Under the pieces are notes generated by a model that worked only from the letters and a program-made list of their open reading frames with translations, searched no databases and was not told where the DNA came from. DNA of 64,000 bases, from IMG/VR virus record IMGVR_UViG_3300025132_000026, positions 1 through 64,000 of that record. The stretch is one strand, 5' to 3'. Origin of the DNA: a virus. A program made the translations under genes and the position numbers. The first letter of the stretch is position 1. Each line of letters begins with the position of its first letter. Of this stretch, positions 38,852 to 48,279 are shown piece after piece.

Positions 38852-41800
38852 TTAGGGGCTTTCTCCAGAATCTTCTGTTGGAGGTGCACCAACATTATCC
38901 GTCGCATCGCCCATAGCATTACTGATGGCGCCCATTATTTTGTCAAGCAAGCCTCCACCGGATGCAGCGGACTTTCTTCCTCCGTGTCTTGCCTTGCATT
39001 TTTTAGCTTTTTCTGTGCCACCTTGCTGGTTGTCGCCGCCTTTTTGTCGACATTCTTCTTCATAATCAATTTGTGCCACCCACTTGGCGTGTATCGTAGA
39101 TTCGGCGCGGCCGGTTCCAAAACTGTGTTCTGATTTCCAAATCATATGATAGCCTCCGATTCCATATTTTGTTAAATCTGATATAGAATCATCCAGAACT
39201 GTCATATCTGGAGCAAAGCCTCTCGGATCTAGAAAAATATATGTGCCTGGGAATGTGTGCACATTGGCGTAGGTTTTAATTTTTATATTATAGACTTCTC
39301 TTAACTGTTCCAGATCGTCATAGCCCTCTTGCATAAATCTGGTTTCTTTGAGGCCCGGCGTGTTGGTCCGCTCCAGATCTACGGTTTTAACTATTCCGTG
39401 TGGTTTACCTAAAATATAATGAAATATGCCTCTTTGCTCATCAAATTGTCTTTCACCTTTCATAAGTTCCGTTGGCTGTGTGCGGCCGGCGAAATAAATC
39501 AAAAAATTTGTTTCTTTTTCTACTCCACCATCTTTAATTGGTGTCCTGCTGACACCAGAGGTGTTGAGTATTGGTTGCTTATTTGCTTCTACTATGTTTA
39601 TTGGCAATCTTGATAGTCTTTTTTCGCCCTTTGGATCCAATTCGTTCGATATGCTTCTTATAAGTGCTGTGAATTCGTCTAGCTCGCCATCCTTGTAAGA
39701 AGTAACGGAAGCCTGATTTAATCGGGTTCTCTGGCGACTTTCTGTTGAAAAACAGTCATCATTGTTTAGAAATTCTCTGAGTAAGTTGTTAAATAAGTCG
39801 TTTAAAAATTTGGGAAGAGGGTATACGACTTGATCTCTTTTAAGTGTTTGGCCAGTTAACCAGGACATGAAATACTTTAAGGATATTGGGACATCCCCAA
39901 AATTAACAAATGTGCTCGCCTGATCTGGCCTAATAATCTCCAATGGGCCCATTAATACTCTGAATTTTTTAAACTGCTGGTGGAAGGCTTTATACTTGTC
40001 GACCTCTCTTTGCACATCGGAACCACTTACATTTTTGTCAGCCGCAAGTCTAGCTAGTCTTTTTGGGAGTCTTTCTAAGTTTCTTTCTATTGACGCCAAT
40101 ATAACATCGATCAAATCACTTACATAGAAATATGCGATATTTTGGCTTTTTATGTTCGCCAAAGCGGTATCAACCTCTAGTTTTATTTCTTTCACAGACG
40201 CGTCTTTTGTTTTCTTTGGATCAAGCGCAGAGCCCAACGCATCATCAAGTTTTTTACTCAGGTTTTTTGTGTTTCCAGCATCTTCGTGAATTTTAAGCTT
40301 TTTGCCTTCTTTAAAATATGGGCCCGCTTTTTTAAAAGACGCTATGTCATTTTCATTCATCGTTATATAATAAATGCGGCCGGTTGCCATCATTGTTGTT
40401 ATAAAAGTTGATAGGGATTCCTTTTTTTCTCTCTCAATCGTCCCATCTCCAAGTAACTTCTTTTTATCGGCGGCTATTCTCTCTGCTCCGCAGTCGTCTT
40501 CATCTGTCCAGTAATTATATTTTAATTTTCTATGGATTTGTTGCTCTGTAATTTTCGTGTTTGTGAAAACATTGAAATTTGGTTGATCAAAAAAGTCTTC
40601 AACGTAAGCTAAATATTTGATCGTAAAATTTACTCTACCTTGTTGATCAAAATTAAATTCGTGGGTAGTCGGTGTTAAATTCAGCGTTATAAACGAATCG
40701 TTTAGAGCATCAAAAACCGCTGAACCTATTGTGGTCCTGTCACCGGGCATAGCCCACCCCACAAGCGCTTTTAGTCTAAAATTCAGCTTTCTCAAATTTG
40801 CATCGATTTCATCATCAGATGGACATTTTGGGTTTGCCTTATTTACACTGTCTTCTCCGTCTGCGGTTGCGGCTGCTTTTATTTTTTTGCCGCCGGTCTT
40901 CATTGCAAGATCCACATACTTGAAGCCCCTATGGTCCTCCAAAAGCTCTTGAAAGCTATTCGCGAATATAGTCAATTCTGCCGAAATACTCTTTTTGGCC
41001 GCAAACGGGTTGTTTCCGTCATAAGTAAATTTAAAATCTTTTATTCCGACCCCGAAGCCTCTACGTTTCTTTTCTTTAAAGATGTTTTCAACATCTCGGC
41101 CCGAAGCATAAGAATCAAAAAATATTCTTTGCTGTTCCTCGGTTCCATTTTTGTTTCTGATAATCTTATATAATTTTATCATCGGCTGGAGGTTTGATAT
41201 CTCGTCCGTTTTCATGTTAAAAAACGCGCTTTGATTTGGATGTTGGGTTAGCCTGTTCAAGAAGCCATAGGGATCACCATCAGCCATCAAGCAGGCATTA
41301 ACATTTCCAAACCCAGAGGTACCTACGTCATATGGCAAACCTTTAGGGTTCTTTTTTTCTATTACAAGCTTTTTGTAATCGGATAATTCGTCTATTTTCG
41401 CCAACAAAAAGCACTGATGCCTGAAAACATACCTTTCTGCGTAATCACCCTTCAATTGAGATGGGAAAAGCTTGTCGAAGGCTTTTGCCGCAGCATCTGC
41501 CTCGGCATATTTGTTCTTAAGCTCTTCATCGCTCATGAGGCCCATTTTGTTTAGCCAATAATCTCCAGTTCGTTCCATCATACCGCCAAGATCAGTATGT
41601 TGAATAGCTGCCGTGCACGCGTCTCTGGCCAATTGGAATTCTTTTACTAATTCGACTATTTGGGTTGACAAACCGAGAGGGCTATTGGGATCCGCAACAG
41701 TCGCGCCATCGGATATCTCATCTTTTAAAAAATTTTGCCAGATTGCTGAATTTTCTTTACACCAAGCTACTACTTCGGAGTCTCTTACTTGGCCAGGTTT

Positions 41801-42292
41801 ACCGCCAGATAATGTACGCATTTGATTTAGATAAACTAAGGCTTTTGGAGGTAATTTTAGAAAGTCTTGCTCCTGATCTGGTCCAGCATTCTCGTATACG
41901 AGGTCTATTTGTTCAATAAATGCCTTACTTTGGCTGGCCATAAGCATCGACATCCAGTCGGATAAGAGATAATCCATCTCTTGCATTTTAGCTTCAACGT
42001 TGCCTTTTCCATCACCATCGCTTTTTTCTTCTGCAAGCTTGCCAAATTGTTCATCTAGCTTTCTAACTGCATCGTTGTAGTTGTTTGTTATTTTATATTT
42101 AACTTGGGGCCCACGAACACGGGAATCGCCTTCAATTTCAGCATTATACTTAGCTATTTTTTCATCTAGTTTCCTTAGTGAATCTTTTAATGGGTCAATT
42201 AGCGCTTTTACTTTTGGATAAATTTCCTCTGCTAATAACTCAACCTCTTCAACACAAACATGTTCTTTCCCGGTGCTTACATCTTTTGACAT
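38852..42292 (-). CDS. Large tail/baseplate structural protein
   Basis: The 1146-residue protein is the largest of the tail block. It has a coiled-coil N-terminus (KVKALIDPLKDSLRKLDEKI), a middle section with TPTTHEFNFDQQGRVNFTI, extended helical stretches and a Gly/Ser-rich C-terminus. Near the end, FPGTYIFLDPRGFAPD followed by YGIGGYHMIWKSEHSF looks like a globular, possibly hub-like domain. It starts directly at the end of the LysM-like gene. Named function not assignable; baseplate wedge or hub is most likely. Confidence 0.55.
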   Translation of the reverse strand: MSKDVSTGKEHVCVEEVELLAEEIYPKVKALIDPLKDSLRKLDEKIAKYNAEIEGDSRVRGPQVKYKITNNYNDAVRKLDEQFGKLAEEKSDGDGKGNVEAKMQEMDYLLSDWMSMLMASQSKAFIEQIDLVYENAGPDQEQDFLKLPPKALVYLNQMRTLSGGKPGQVRDSEVVAWCKENSAIWQNFLKDEISDGATVADPNSPLGLSTQIVELVKEFQLARDACTAAIQHTDLGGMMERTGDYWLNKMGLMSDEELKNKYAEADAAAKAFDKLFPSQLKGDYAERYVFRHQCFLLAKIDELSDYKKLVIEKKNPKGLPYDVGTSGFGNVNACLMADGDPYGFLNRLTQHPNQSAFFNMKTDEISNLQPMIKLYKIIRNKNGTEEQQRIFFDSYASGRDVENIFKEKKRRGFGVGIKDFKFTYDGNNPFAAKKSISAELTIFANSFQELLEDHRGFKYVDLAMKTGGKKIKAAATADGEDSVNKANPKCPSDDEIDANLRKLNFRLKALVGWAMPGDRTTIGSAVFDALNDSFITLNLTPTTHEFNFDQQGRVNFTIKYLAYVEDFFDQPNFNVFTNTKITEQQIHRKLKYNYWTDEDDCGAERIAADKKKLLGDGTIEREKKESLSTFITTMMATGRIYYITMNENDIASFKKAGPYFKEGKKLKIHEDAGNTKNLSKKLDDALGSALDPKKTKDASVKEIKLEVDTALANIKSQNIAYFYVSDLIDVILASIERNLERLPKRLARLAADKNVSGSDVQREVDKYKAFHQQFKKFRVLMGPLEIIRPDQASTFVNFGDVPISLKYFMSWLTGQTLKRDQVVYPLPKFLNDLFNNLLREFLNNDDCFSTESRQRTRLNQASVTSYKDGELDEFTALIRSISNELDPKGEKRLSRLPINIVEANKQPILNTSGVSRTPIKDGGVEKETNFLIYFAGRTQPTELMKGERQFDEQRGIFHYILGKPHGIVKTVDLERTNTPGLKETRFMQEGYDDLEQLREVYNIKIKTYANVHTFPGTYIFLDPRGFAPDMTVLDDSISDLTKYGIGGYHMIWKSEHSFGTGRAESTIHAKWVAQIDYEEECRQKGGDNQQGGTEKAKKCKARHGGRKSAASGGGLLDKIMGAISNAMGDATDNVGAPPTEDSGESP

Positions 42293-42630
42293 TAATATGC
42301 TCCTAATACATTCAGCGCATTTTCAATATTTACTGGTATTTGTATTATGTCTCCCGGCTTCATATGAGCCTCTGTGGGGGCTGCATTCCATTGCGCAATC
42401 ACCCACCAATACCTAACGTCTCCGTAAAATTTGTGTGCCAAATTATAATACCGATCTCCGAGTGTCCAAATGTGAGAAGTTGTCACTATTGAAGCACGGT
42501 CGGCGATTCCGGGGGTATATACCACGGGCGTTTCATAGTGCCTTATTGTTTTAAGTTTTCTTTTCTTGCGTAAGCTTTCATAATACTCACTAGAATTATT
42601 CAATATTCTTTTTTTACTATATCTTGGCAT
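42292..42630 (-). CDS. LysM-like baseplate protein (gp53 type)
   Basis: The 112-residue protein ends with a LysM-like fold: SHIWTLGDRYYNLAHKFYGDVRYWWVIAQWN, then MKPGDIIQIP. T4 gp53 and several tail proteins carry this fold, which helps join the baseplate or tube to other parts. The N-terminus is basic. It lies between the two large tail genes, in line with a baseplate role. Confidence 0.7.
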   Translation of the reverse strand: MPRYSKKRILNNSSEYYESLRKKRKLKTIRHYETPVVYTPGIADRASIVTTSHIWTLGDRYYNLAHKFYGDVRYWWVIAQWNAAPTEAHMKPGDIIQIPVNIENALNVLGAY

Positions 42631-42632
42631 TT

Positions 42633-43772
42633 TTAACCTTTATCCTCCCCGGTTGCGATTCCCTCAAGGTATCTTCTTTCGGCTTCAGTGTACTTGCTTT
42701 TCCCCGTGCCTTTTCCAGCATGTTTTGCATCATATTCATTTGCGTTTTGCAGTTTATTTCTTGCTTTTTGGGCACTAGGGGCCCCAGTAAAGATGTTTCT
42801 AAATTTCGACTGGGCCGCTTCATATTCTGCTTGTGCTTTTGCGGCATCTCTCTTATCTTGTTCAACCTTTTCAATTATCTGATCAAAGCTCATTCCAGGA
42901 TTTTCTTGAGTTGCTTTCTTGAAAGGATCCTGCATTGCAACACCATACGGGAAAAATTCGTTTGAAAAGTTGCTTTCTTCGTCCCATCCGAGTGCGTGCT
43001 CATGAATTACATCATAATCAAAGCTAATATTTATCAATTTTGGAAGTATTGTATTCGAAGCTTTGATATACGCACCTTTGCTATCTATGTTATGTTCTAT
43101 GGTTAGATTTTTTAAAATGCCCAACAGACCTTGCGATGATGCAGCATCGGATGCATATCCTTGGAAAAGCTCAAAAGGCTTCTTCTCTAGGTCTATATCT
43201 CCGTTCTGTGCTTTTTGCGCTAGGTTCATTACTTTTAGTCTAAGAAGCGGTGATTGTGATATCGTTTGAGCTTCTAAGTCGGGCTGACCCGTCACGGGAT
43301 TTGTTAATTTAGTATAATTTGGATATAAAAACTGCGCTAGTTTTTGCACTTTTCCTAGATTCTCATATGCTTCTTGTTGTGTGGCTGATGGGATTGCAAT
43401 TCTAAGTGAAAATGAGCGTGTTGTGTTTTCATAAATGTAAACAGGATCTGCGCGGCCATACAAATGCTCTGATTTCCAATTTGGATTAAAGTTTTCTACA
43501 AAGTTTTCAATAAATGCTTTGAAAAATATTGATCTACCGCTTGGAACGTGCTGAAGGGATACAAAAGTTTTTCGAAGGTTTGCAAACGCATCAGATCCGT
43601 CGAAATACCGGAGCATTTTCTGCCCATCGGATCCCGGGGCTGCAAATGGATCATCTAATTTTTCTCCAACCTCAACAGCGCCGTCTTCGGTGTATTTTGT
43701 AGTATCAAAAGTACCGTTAAAATAATCATGCAGTGTACTAGCATCATTTTTATTGGTTTTGTCTCCAGCCAT
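42633..43772 (-). CDS. Tail/baseplate protein
   Basis: The 379-residue protein contains IFFKAFIENFVENFNPNWKSEHLYGRADPVYIYENTTRSFSL (given here as the segment around residues 83-124), a pattern I associate with myovirus tail-tube or baseplate proteins of marine phages. The end is helical and charged (AKAQAEYEAAQSKFRN). Directly after the tape-measure gene. Likely tail-tube connector or hub. Confidence 0.55.
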   Translation of the reverse strand: MAGDKTNKNDASTLHDYFNGTFDTTKYTEDGAVEVGEKLDDPFAAPGSDGQKMLRYFDGSDAFANLRKTFVSLQHVPSGRSIFFKAFIENFVENFNPNWKSEHLYGRADPVYIYENTTRSFSLRIAIPSATQQEAYENLGKVQKLAQFLYPNYTKLTNPVTGQPDLEAQTISQSPLLRLKVMNLAQKAQNGDIDLEKKPFELFQGYASDAASSQGLLGILKNLTIEHNIDSKGAYIKASNTILPKLINISFDYDVIHEHALGWDEESNFSNEFFPYGVAMQDPFKKATQENPGMSFDQIIEKVEQDKRDAAKAQAEYEAAQSKFRNIFTGAPSAQKARNKLQNANEYDAKHAGKGTGKSKYTEAERRYLEGIATGEDKG

Positions 43773-43776
43773 TTGA

Positions 43777-46437
43777 TTATCCTCCTCCTATTCCCATTAT
43801 TGCATTTTTGGCTTTTCCTGCTAGCAACTGAACTGTGCTTGAGCCAACGGTGCTTCCGTCCATCTCTACGTTTATTGTTACATTATACGGGCGCTCATTT
43901 GCTTGTTGCGCTGGTGCTGCAGCCGTTGTGGCGCCTCCAGACGCCATTGTAGCTGACGTTCCGGCAGTTGCGGCTGCCGCAGCAGCAGCAGGCGCTGTAG
44001 CCCTTACTGTGGGTGCCTCAATCTGCACTTTATCCATAACGGCTGTCCAAGCAATCACTTTGACAAGCGGAACCTTATCCATTGCTGCTTGTATCTTCTC
44101 AAACTCTTTCGTAAAATTTTCTAAAGCTGTCGTATCGATTGTTCCGGTTGATTTGAACATCGCGGTCATTGCGTTTGCTGCGCCCTCAATTGCCGCACCT
44201 ACCACATAAAATGCCGTGGCCAGACTCAAGACGCCTGCGGCAAGCAAACCTATTCCTATCGCACCAACCTTACCAGACGCGGCAAGCGCTACAACTGCTC
44301 CAGCTAAAGCTATTGCTCCGCCGGCTAATGCGTATAACATGCTAGCTGGGGCCCTATCCCAGTGGTTCACCAGTGTACCGAATGCGTCTGCTGCCATTTG
44401 GGCACCATAGCCCATCGCTAGCAGGGCGGCGCCAAACGCTAGTACGGCGAGGACAGCCACTCCGCCAGTTTTAACAGCCAACACTGTAAGTGTGACAAAC
44501 AGACCCAGTACAGTCGCTCCCATGATGGCCAGTGTTGTATTTAAGTCTTTTGTTTGGGGGCCTAATTTAATAAGCGAATCGGCAATATTATCTATAGCCA
44601 TAGATGCAAGATAAAACGCACCGCCAAGAGCTACCGCAGCCAAAGCAAAACCAGCAAAGCTAACGCTGTTTTTCTTTACAATAACTCCCATTACCGTCAT
44701 CGCAGCCATCAATGCCGTAGCTGCCCCAACGAACTTCCACATACCATCAATAAAGTTAGACGCATATTGCTTTTCGTATAGAATGTAAGCAACTAGGCCC
44801 AAGGCTGCAGCAAAGGCCAAAAATTTAAGATTGGTGACCGCTTGTACTACATTGAATGCCATCATTAATCCCTTATATGCCATAAGAGACTGTAAAATCG
44901 GAGTAATGACTTTTTGGTTTTCTTGTAATAGTTCTACAAAGCTCCTAAGACCGTCAATTAAAGGCGTTAGCACAGGGGTAGCAGCAGCTATCAATCCATT
45001 GAATTGCTCCTGAAGAGACTGCACAGCTTGTGCCTGTTTCGCCATAGCTTCATAGTCGTCACTTGTTTTATTTAGGTTACTGCTCATTTCCTCGGTGTTG
45101 CCGGACATAACTTGCGCAAGTTCCGCGACTGAACTAAGACCAAGCGACTCAGCATACATTTTTCTTTGGTAATACGACATGTTATCGAATTCTAAACCAG
45201 CGTCTGAAAGCGCATCGCGAATCATTCCAAATCGTGCGGCAGGATCCGTTTCCATCATCATATCCATAGCATTGACAAAGTTTCCACCCAACATTGCATT
45301 CAGTCTTCCTGACATCTCCGCGGCTTTGTCGAATGTATCAAATTGATCAGTAATCTTCAGCAATTTTTCAACTTCCATACCTGTGACCTTGGCTGCGATT
45401 GCCAAGTCTTTAAATGCTCGGGGGCCGTTGGTACCAAGTTTCGCTAATTCTCCGCCAACCTTGCCATAATCTGCCACCATCTTCTCTGGTGCAACTCCAA
45501 TATCTTTTGCCATGGCGACCATTGAGCGAGCAGTGTCAGCTGACTGTTCTGCGTTTTGACCCATTGCTTTTGTGGTCAGCTGTATAGCAGCCGCATAGCT
45601 CTTGTTGCTTACTCCGAGTTTTTCAAGTAAAATTCCAGTTTCACCAACAGATTCTCGCTGATCCTTAGAGAGCATTGTGAAATCAGTAAATGTCGCTCTG
45701 AGTTCCGTGTATGCACTATTGACTTCGGCTGCGGTTGTTCCTAATTGTCTTGTTGCTTCGTATGAGTTTGTTAGCGAACGTGCAAACTCTTCGTTTGCAC
45801 CCGTTGTTTTCATAAAAGCGTTTTCCATATCATAAAGCATAAATGGCATTTTTATGAAATTATTAATCATTGCCGCACCAACACCAAGCGCTGCTTTGTG
45901 GAGGGCGCCGAATGGATCACGTGCAGCTTCTATTGTCTTGGTAAGCGTAGCAATAGAGGGTGCGAACTTAGACTCTATGACATTGAATGTATTATTTATA
46001 TGGTCTTTATGTGTGGACAGTAAATCCGATCTTTTTTGAGCTTGTTTGTTGCTTTTCTTTTGTTCTTTGATCTGCTTTTTAAGAAGCTCTACCTCTTTCT
46101 CAAGTTTTTTGACATCATCTTTGCCGAGATTTTTTTTCTTGAAAAGATCTTCGTTTTGCTTTTCTATCTGCTGGCTTTGATTTTTTAGTAATTCAGTTTT
46201 TTGTTTATTGAATAAGTTGTCGCCTTTTGCAGCGCGATTTCTTTTTTCGTAGGCTCCGACCATTTTTGTGACCGCTTCTTCTTCTTGCTTAAGCTGATCT
46301 AAATTAGTAGGATCACCGGCGGCGCCAGTGCCACCACCATCTCCAGAATCGGCGCCACCCTCCATTTGTTCTCTGAGTTTGACAATTTCTTCTGTTAATT
46401 GTTGTAATTCCGCTTTAAGCTCGTCGCTGGTCGCCAT
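43777..46437 (-). CDS. Tail tape-measure protein
   Basis: The 886-residue protein has an N-terminal coiled coil (residues 1-140), a central helical domain typical of tape measures (LTNSYEATRQLGTTAAEVN, AKVTGMEVEKLLKITDQF), then several strongly hydrophobic segments from about residue 520 to 770, and an Ala/Thr-rich C-terminus. Tape-measure proteins fill the tail tube, set tail length and help DNA cross the inner membrane. Its place after the gp26-like gene and before baseplate genes fits. Confidence 0.9.
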   Translation of the reverse strand: MATSDELKAELQQLTEEIVKLREQMEGGADSGDGGGTGAAGDPTNLDQLKQEEEAVTKMVGAYEKRNRAAKGDNLFNKQKTELLKNQSQQIEKQNEDLFKKKNLGKDDVKKLEKEVELLKKQIKEQKKSNKQAQKRSDLLSTHKDHINNTFNVIESKFAPSIATLTKTIEAARDPFGALHKAALGVGAAMINNFIKMPFMLYDMENAFMKTTGANEEFARSLTNSYEATRQLGTTAAEVNSAYTELRATFTDFTMLSKDQRESVGETGILLEKLGVSNKSYAAAIQLTTKAMGQNAEQSADTARSMVAMAKDIGVAPEKMVADYGKVGGELAKLGTNGPRAFKDLAIAAKVTGMEVEKLLKITDQFDTFDKAAEMSGRLNAMLGGNFVNAMDMMMETDPAARFGMIRDALSDAGLEFDNMSYYQRKMYAESLGLSSVAELAQVMSGNTEEMSSNLNKTSDDYEAMAKQAQAVQSLQEQFNGLIAAATPVLTPLIDGLRSFVELLQENQKVITPILQSLMAYKGLMMAFNVVQAVTNLKFLAFAAALGLVAYILYEKQYASNFIDGMWKFVGAATALMAAMTVMGVIVKKNSVSFAGFALAAVALGGAFYLASMAIDNIADSLIKLGPQTKDLNTTLAIMGATVLGLFVTLTVLAVKTGGVAVLAVLAFGAALLAMGYGAQMAADAFGTLVNHWDRAPASMLYALAGGAIALAGAVVALAASGKVGAIGIGLLAAGVLSLATAFYVVGAAIEGAANAMTAMFKSTGTIDTTALENFTKEFEKIQAAMDKVPLVKVIAWTAVMDKVQIEAPTVRATAPAAAAAAATAGTSATMASGGATTAAAPAQQANERPYNVTINVEMDGSTVGSSTVQLLAGKAKNAIMGIGGG

Positions 46438-46476
46438 GCATAAAGTTCCTTAATCGCTAATGTAATTAGTTTAGTC

Positions 46477-46501
46477 AAAAAAAAGACGGGTTATCCCCGT
46501 C
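46477..46501 (-). terminator. Rho-independent terminator before tape measure
   Basis: GACGGG (46485-46490) and CCCGTC (46496-46501) form a 6-bp stem, followed on the coding strand by eight T. It ends the sheath-tube-gp26 transcript. Confidence 0.85.
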
Positions 46502-46508
46502 CTTATCC

Positions 46509-46745
46509 TTAGCCTAATCCAGTGGGCATCGCCGGCTGGTTATGTGCGCTCAAAGTTTGAGTCCTGCTTCCACCTCTGCCGTTGCCTTTGCTAGCCTTCT
46601 CTATTGCTTCTTTTTCATCTTCTAGTTGCTTAACTAAACGCTTTACAAACCAGTTTCTGAGCCCAACAGGAAGATTGTATGCTTCTGAAAATGACCATCC
46701 GCCAGAATATTTTAAAAAGAAAAACTGTTCATATATGTTTTCCAT
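46509..46745 (-). CDS. gp26 partner protein, possible frameshift extension
   Basis: The 78-residue frame has an N-terminal MENIYEQFFFLKYSGGWSF, then NLPVGLRNWFVKRLVKQLEDE, like the second tail-assembly chaperone or gp51-type product. There is no clear ribosome site before ATG 46745. The same frame is open upstream through TTTTTTT at 46764-46770, near the end of the gp26-like gene, so it may be made as a fusion by +1 (or -2) frameshifting, or by coupled re-initiation four bases after the stop. Confidence 0.65.
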   Translation of the reverse strand: MENIYEQFFFLKYSGGWSFSEAYNLPVGLRNWFVKRLVKQLEDEKEAIEKASKGNGRGGSRTQTLSAHNQPAMPTGLG

Positions 46746-46749
46746 ATAC

Positions 46750-47604
46750 TCATGAGTCAGGCCAAAAAAAGTCCGCGGTGAGCGGCACCTCCATATCTTG
46801 TTCGTGACTACAATGTGCGCATTGAAATACTTGAGTTAAGTCCACATTGGGCGAAGCTAGCTTGACAGCCATTCTCAAATGACGAGAATCAATTGATGGA
46901 ATATTAAGAACTAAATAATTTATTGCATCAGCAGAAGTATCACCGTTAACTGCAACAACGGTGTTTACGAGCTGCCTTGTAACAGTTTTCTCGTAGGACT
47001 TAGACTTCCTATCTTTTTCCATTCCGGAAAGCAACTTCTTCTCATCGATACCATTTAAAAGCTTGAATGTTACTGTAACCCCTGTTCTGGGTAAAGTAAT
47101 GTCAAATGTTCCATTTTCGTTGTCTGTGATGCCGGCATCTTGAAGCTCTTCTCCATGTTGTATTTCTGCCTCGTTTAAATCAAAAGAATATTTTTGCTTT
47201 TCTTCACAAGCGGGACAAGTTACTTGCGTAGTATATTCACTTCCATATCCCGAAACCCTACAAGCAATAACAATTGCATTTCTATCGCCAACCAATAGCG
47301 AATCAGGGTTAATCTTTCGATCAACTATAATATTTTGGATCACACGATCCAATGCCACACCCTTTTTAAGAAGAGTTCTCGAAGTTAAGATATCCTCTTC
47401 TTTTGCAGTCATCTGCTTTATTTCAATGCTATCGGCATTGTGAAGCGGATGATTTTCTGGGTAATACCTTCCTTTTGATGGTAATTCCACAAATTCAGTT
47501 GGAACTACGAAGGAAAACCCGTCCGATGCTGCATCTTGCAGTGCCTGCGGCGGAGGGCTCGTATCTACGTTCTGAGCGCCTGTGCGCTCTTTATTTCTAG
47601 ACAA
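46750..47604 (-). CDS. gp26-like baseplate / tail chaperone protein
   Basis: The 284-residue protein resembles T4-type baseplate protein gp26: FVELPSKGRYYPENHPLH, MTAKEEDILTSRTLLKKG, then two cysteine pairs (CPAC and CAHC) in the central and C-terminal parts that could bind zinc. It ends in ADFFWPDS after a seven-T run. TTG start at 47604 with GAGAGGTG upstream. Between the tail tube and tape measure, the usual place of tail-assembly chaperones. Confidence 0.8.
   Translation of the reverse strand: MSRNKERTGAQNVDTSPPPQALQDAASDGFSFVVPTEFVELPSKGRYYPENHPLHNADSIEIKQMTAKEEDILTSRTLLKKGVALDRVIQNIIVDRKINPDSLLVGDRNAIVIACRVSGYGSEYTTQVTCPACEEKQKYSFDLNEAEIQHGEELQDAGITDNENGTFDITLPRTGVTVTFKLLNGIDEKKLLSGMEKDRKSKSYEKTVTRQLVNTVVAVNGDTSADAINYLVLNIPSIDSRHLRMAVKLASPNVDLTQVFQCAHCSHEQDMEVPLTADFFWPDS
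46764..46770 (-). other. Candidate frameshift site (T7 run)
   Basis: Seven consecutive T on the coding strand, codons TTT TTT T, 12 bases before the gp26-like stop. A +1 shift reads on as GGC CTG ACT CAT GAG TAT into the frame of the next gene with no stop. Confidence 0.45.
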
Positions 47605-47634
47605 TATACACCTCTCGTTTTGTTTGTCTTATTA

Positions 47635-48216
47635 TTAAACCTTGAAGAACTCAGAACCGCCACCAATAACTGCGGAAGAGTTGTTGTCTGTGGTAATACG
47701 GGCCCAATCGTACGCTAATGAAATCTGAACTGTTGAAAGCTCGGTATCTCCGTATGCAAGGTCGCCATAGTTTACGCTTGCAATCCAAGCATTCCAAAGC
47801 GTCCAAGTCTCAAGAGGGTTACCATTCGAATCAAACTGAGTGATAATAACGGTGCCCAATGCGCCCACAGATTTTGCTTTTGACATGGTTGCTAAAGAGT
47901 TTACGTCCGTAGGGGGAGCATAACCAGAAGCTTCGATAATATCTGAAACTGTGGCAGCCACGTCGGGATCGACCGGGTCGATGACTTCTATATCCAAAGG
48001 GCTCCACTTAAGGTTGCTTGGGTAATAGAATGTATGGTTAAGATATTGGTGCTCAGTTGACTCAATCTCGAATTGAGGTTTTTGCGCCGTCTTTGCATAC
48101 CATAAAACTGCGCCTCCCGGCCCATCGATTCCTTGGAATTCTACCGTAAATCGAAATTTTCTTTTAGGATCTTTTAACGTTGTGTCGTTCTTGAAATTTT
48201 GTGACCAGAAAGCCAT
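47635..48216 (-). CDS. Tail tube protein (gp19 type)
   Basis: The 193-residue protein follows gp19 tube proteins: KRKFRFTVEFQGI, KPQFEIESTEHQYLNHTFYYPSNLKW, an ID-V-x-DP segment, then FDSNGNPLETWTLWNAWIASVNYGDL and ISLAYDWARI. It would form the inner tube of the contractile tail. It directly follows the sheath gene, the usual order. Confidence 0.9.
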   Translation of the reverse strand: MAFWSQNFKNDTTLKDPKRKFRFTVEFQGIDGPGGAVLWYAKTAQKPQFEIESTEHQYLNHTFYYPSNLKWSPLDIEVIDPVDPDVAATVSDIIEASGYAPPTDVNSLATMSKAKSVGALGTVIITQFDSNGNPLETWTLWNAWIASVNYGDLAYGDTELSTVQISLAYDWARITTDNNSSAVIGGGSEFFKV

Positions 48217-48256
48217 TTTTTGGGGTACTCCTTGTTCTTACTTTTAATTAGTGGTC

Positions 48257-48275
48257 TGAGGGGAAAATCCCCTCA
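48257..48275 (-). terminator. Hairpin after tail sheath gene
   Basis: TGAGGGG (48257-48263) and CCCCTCA (48269-48275) with a 5-base loop. No T run follows, so it may protect the sheath mRNA or attenuate rather than end transcription. Confidence 0.5.
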
Positions 48276-48279
48276 TATT

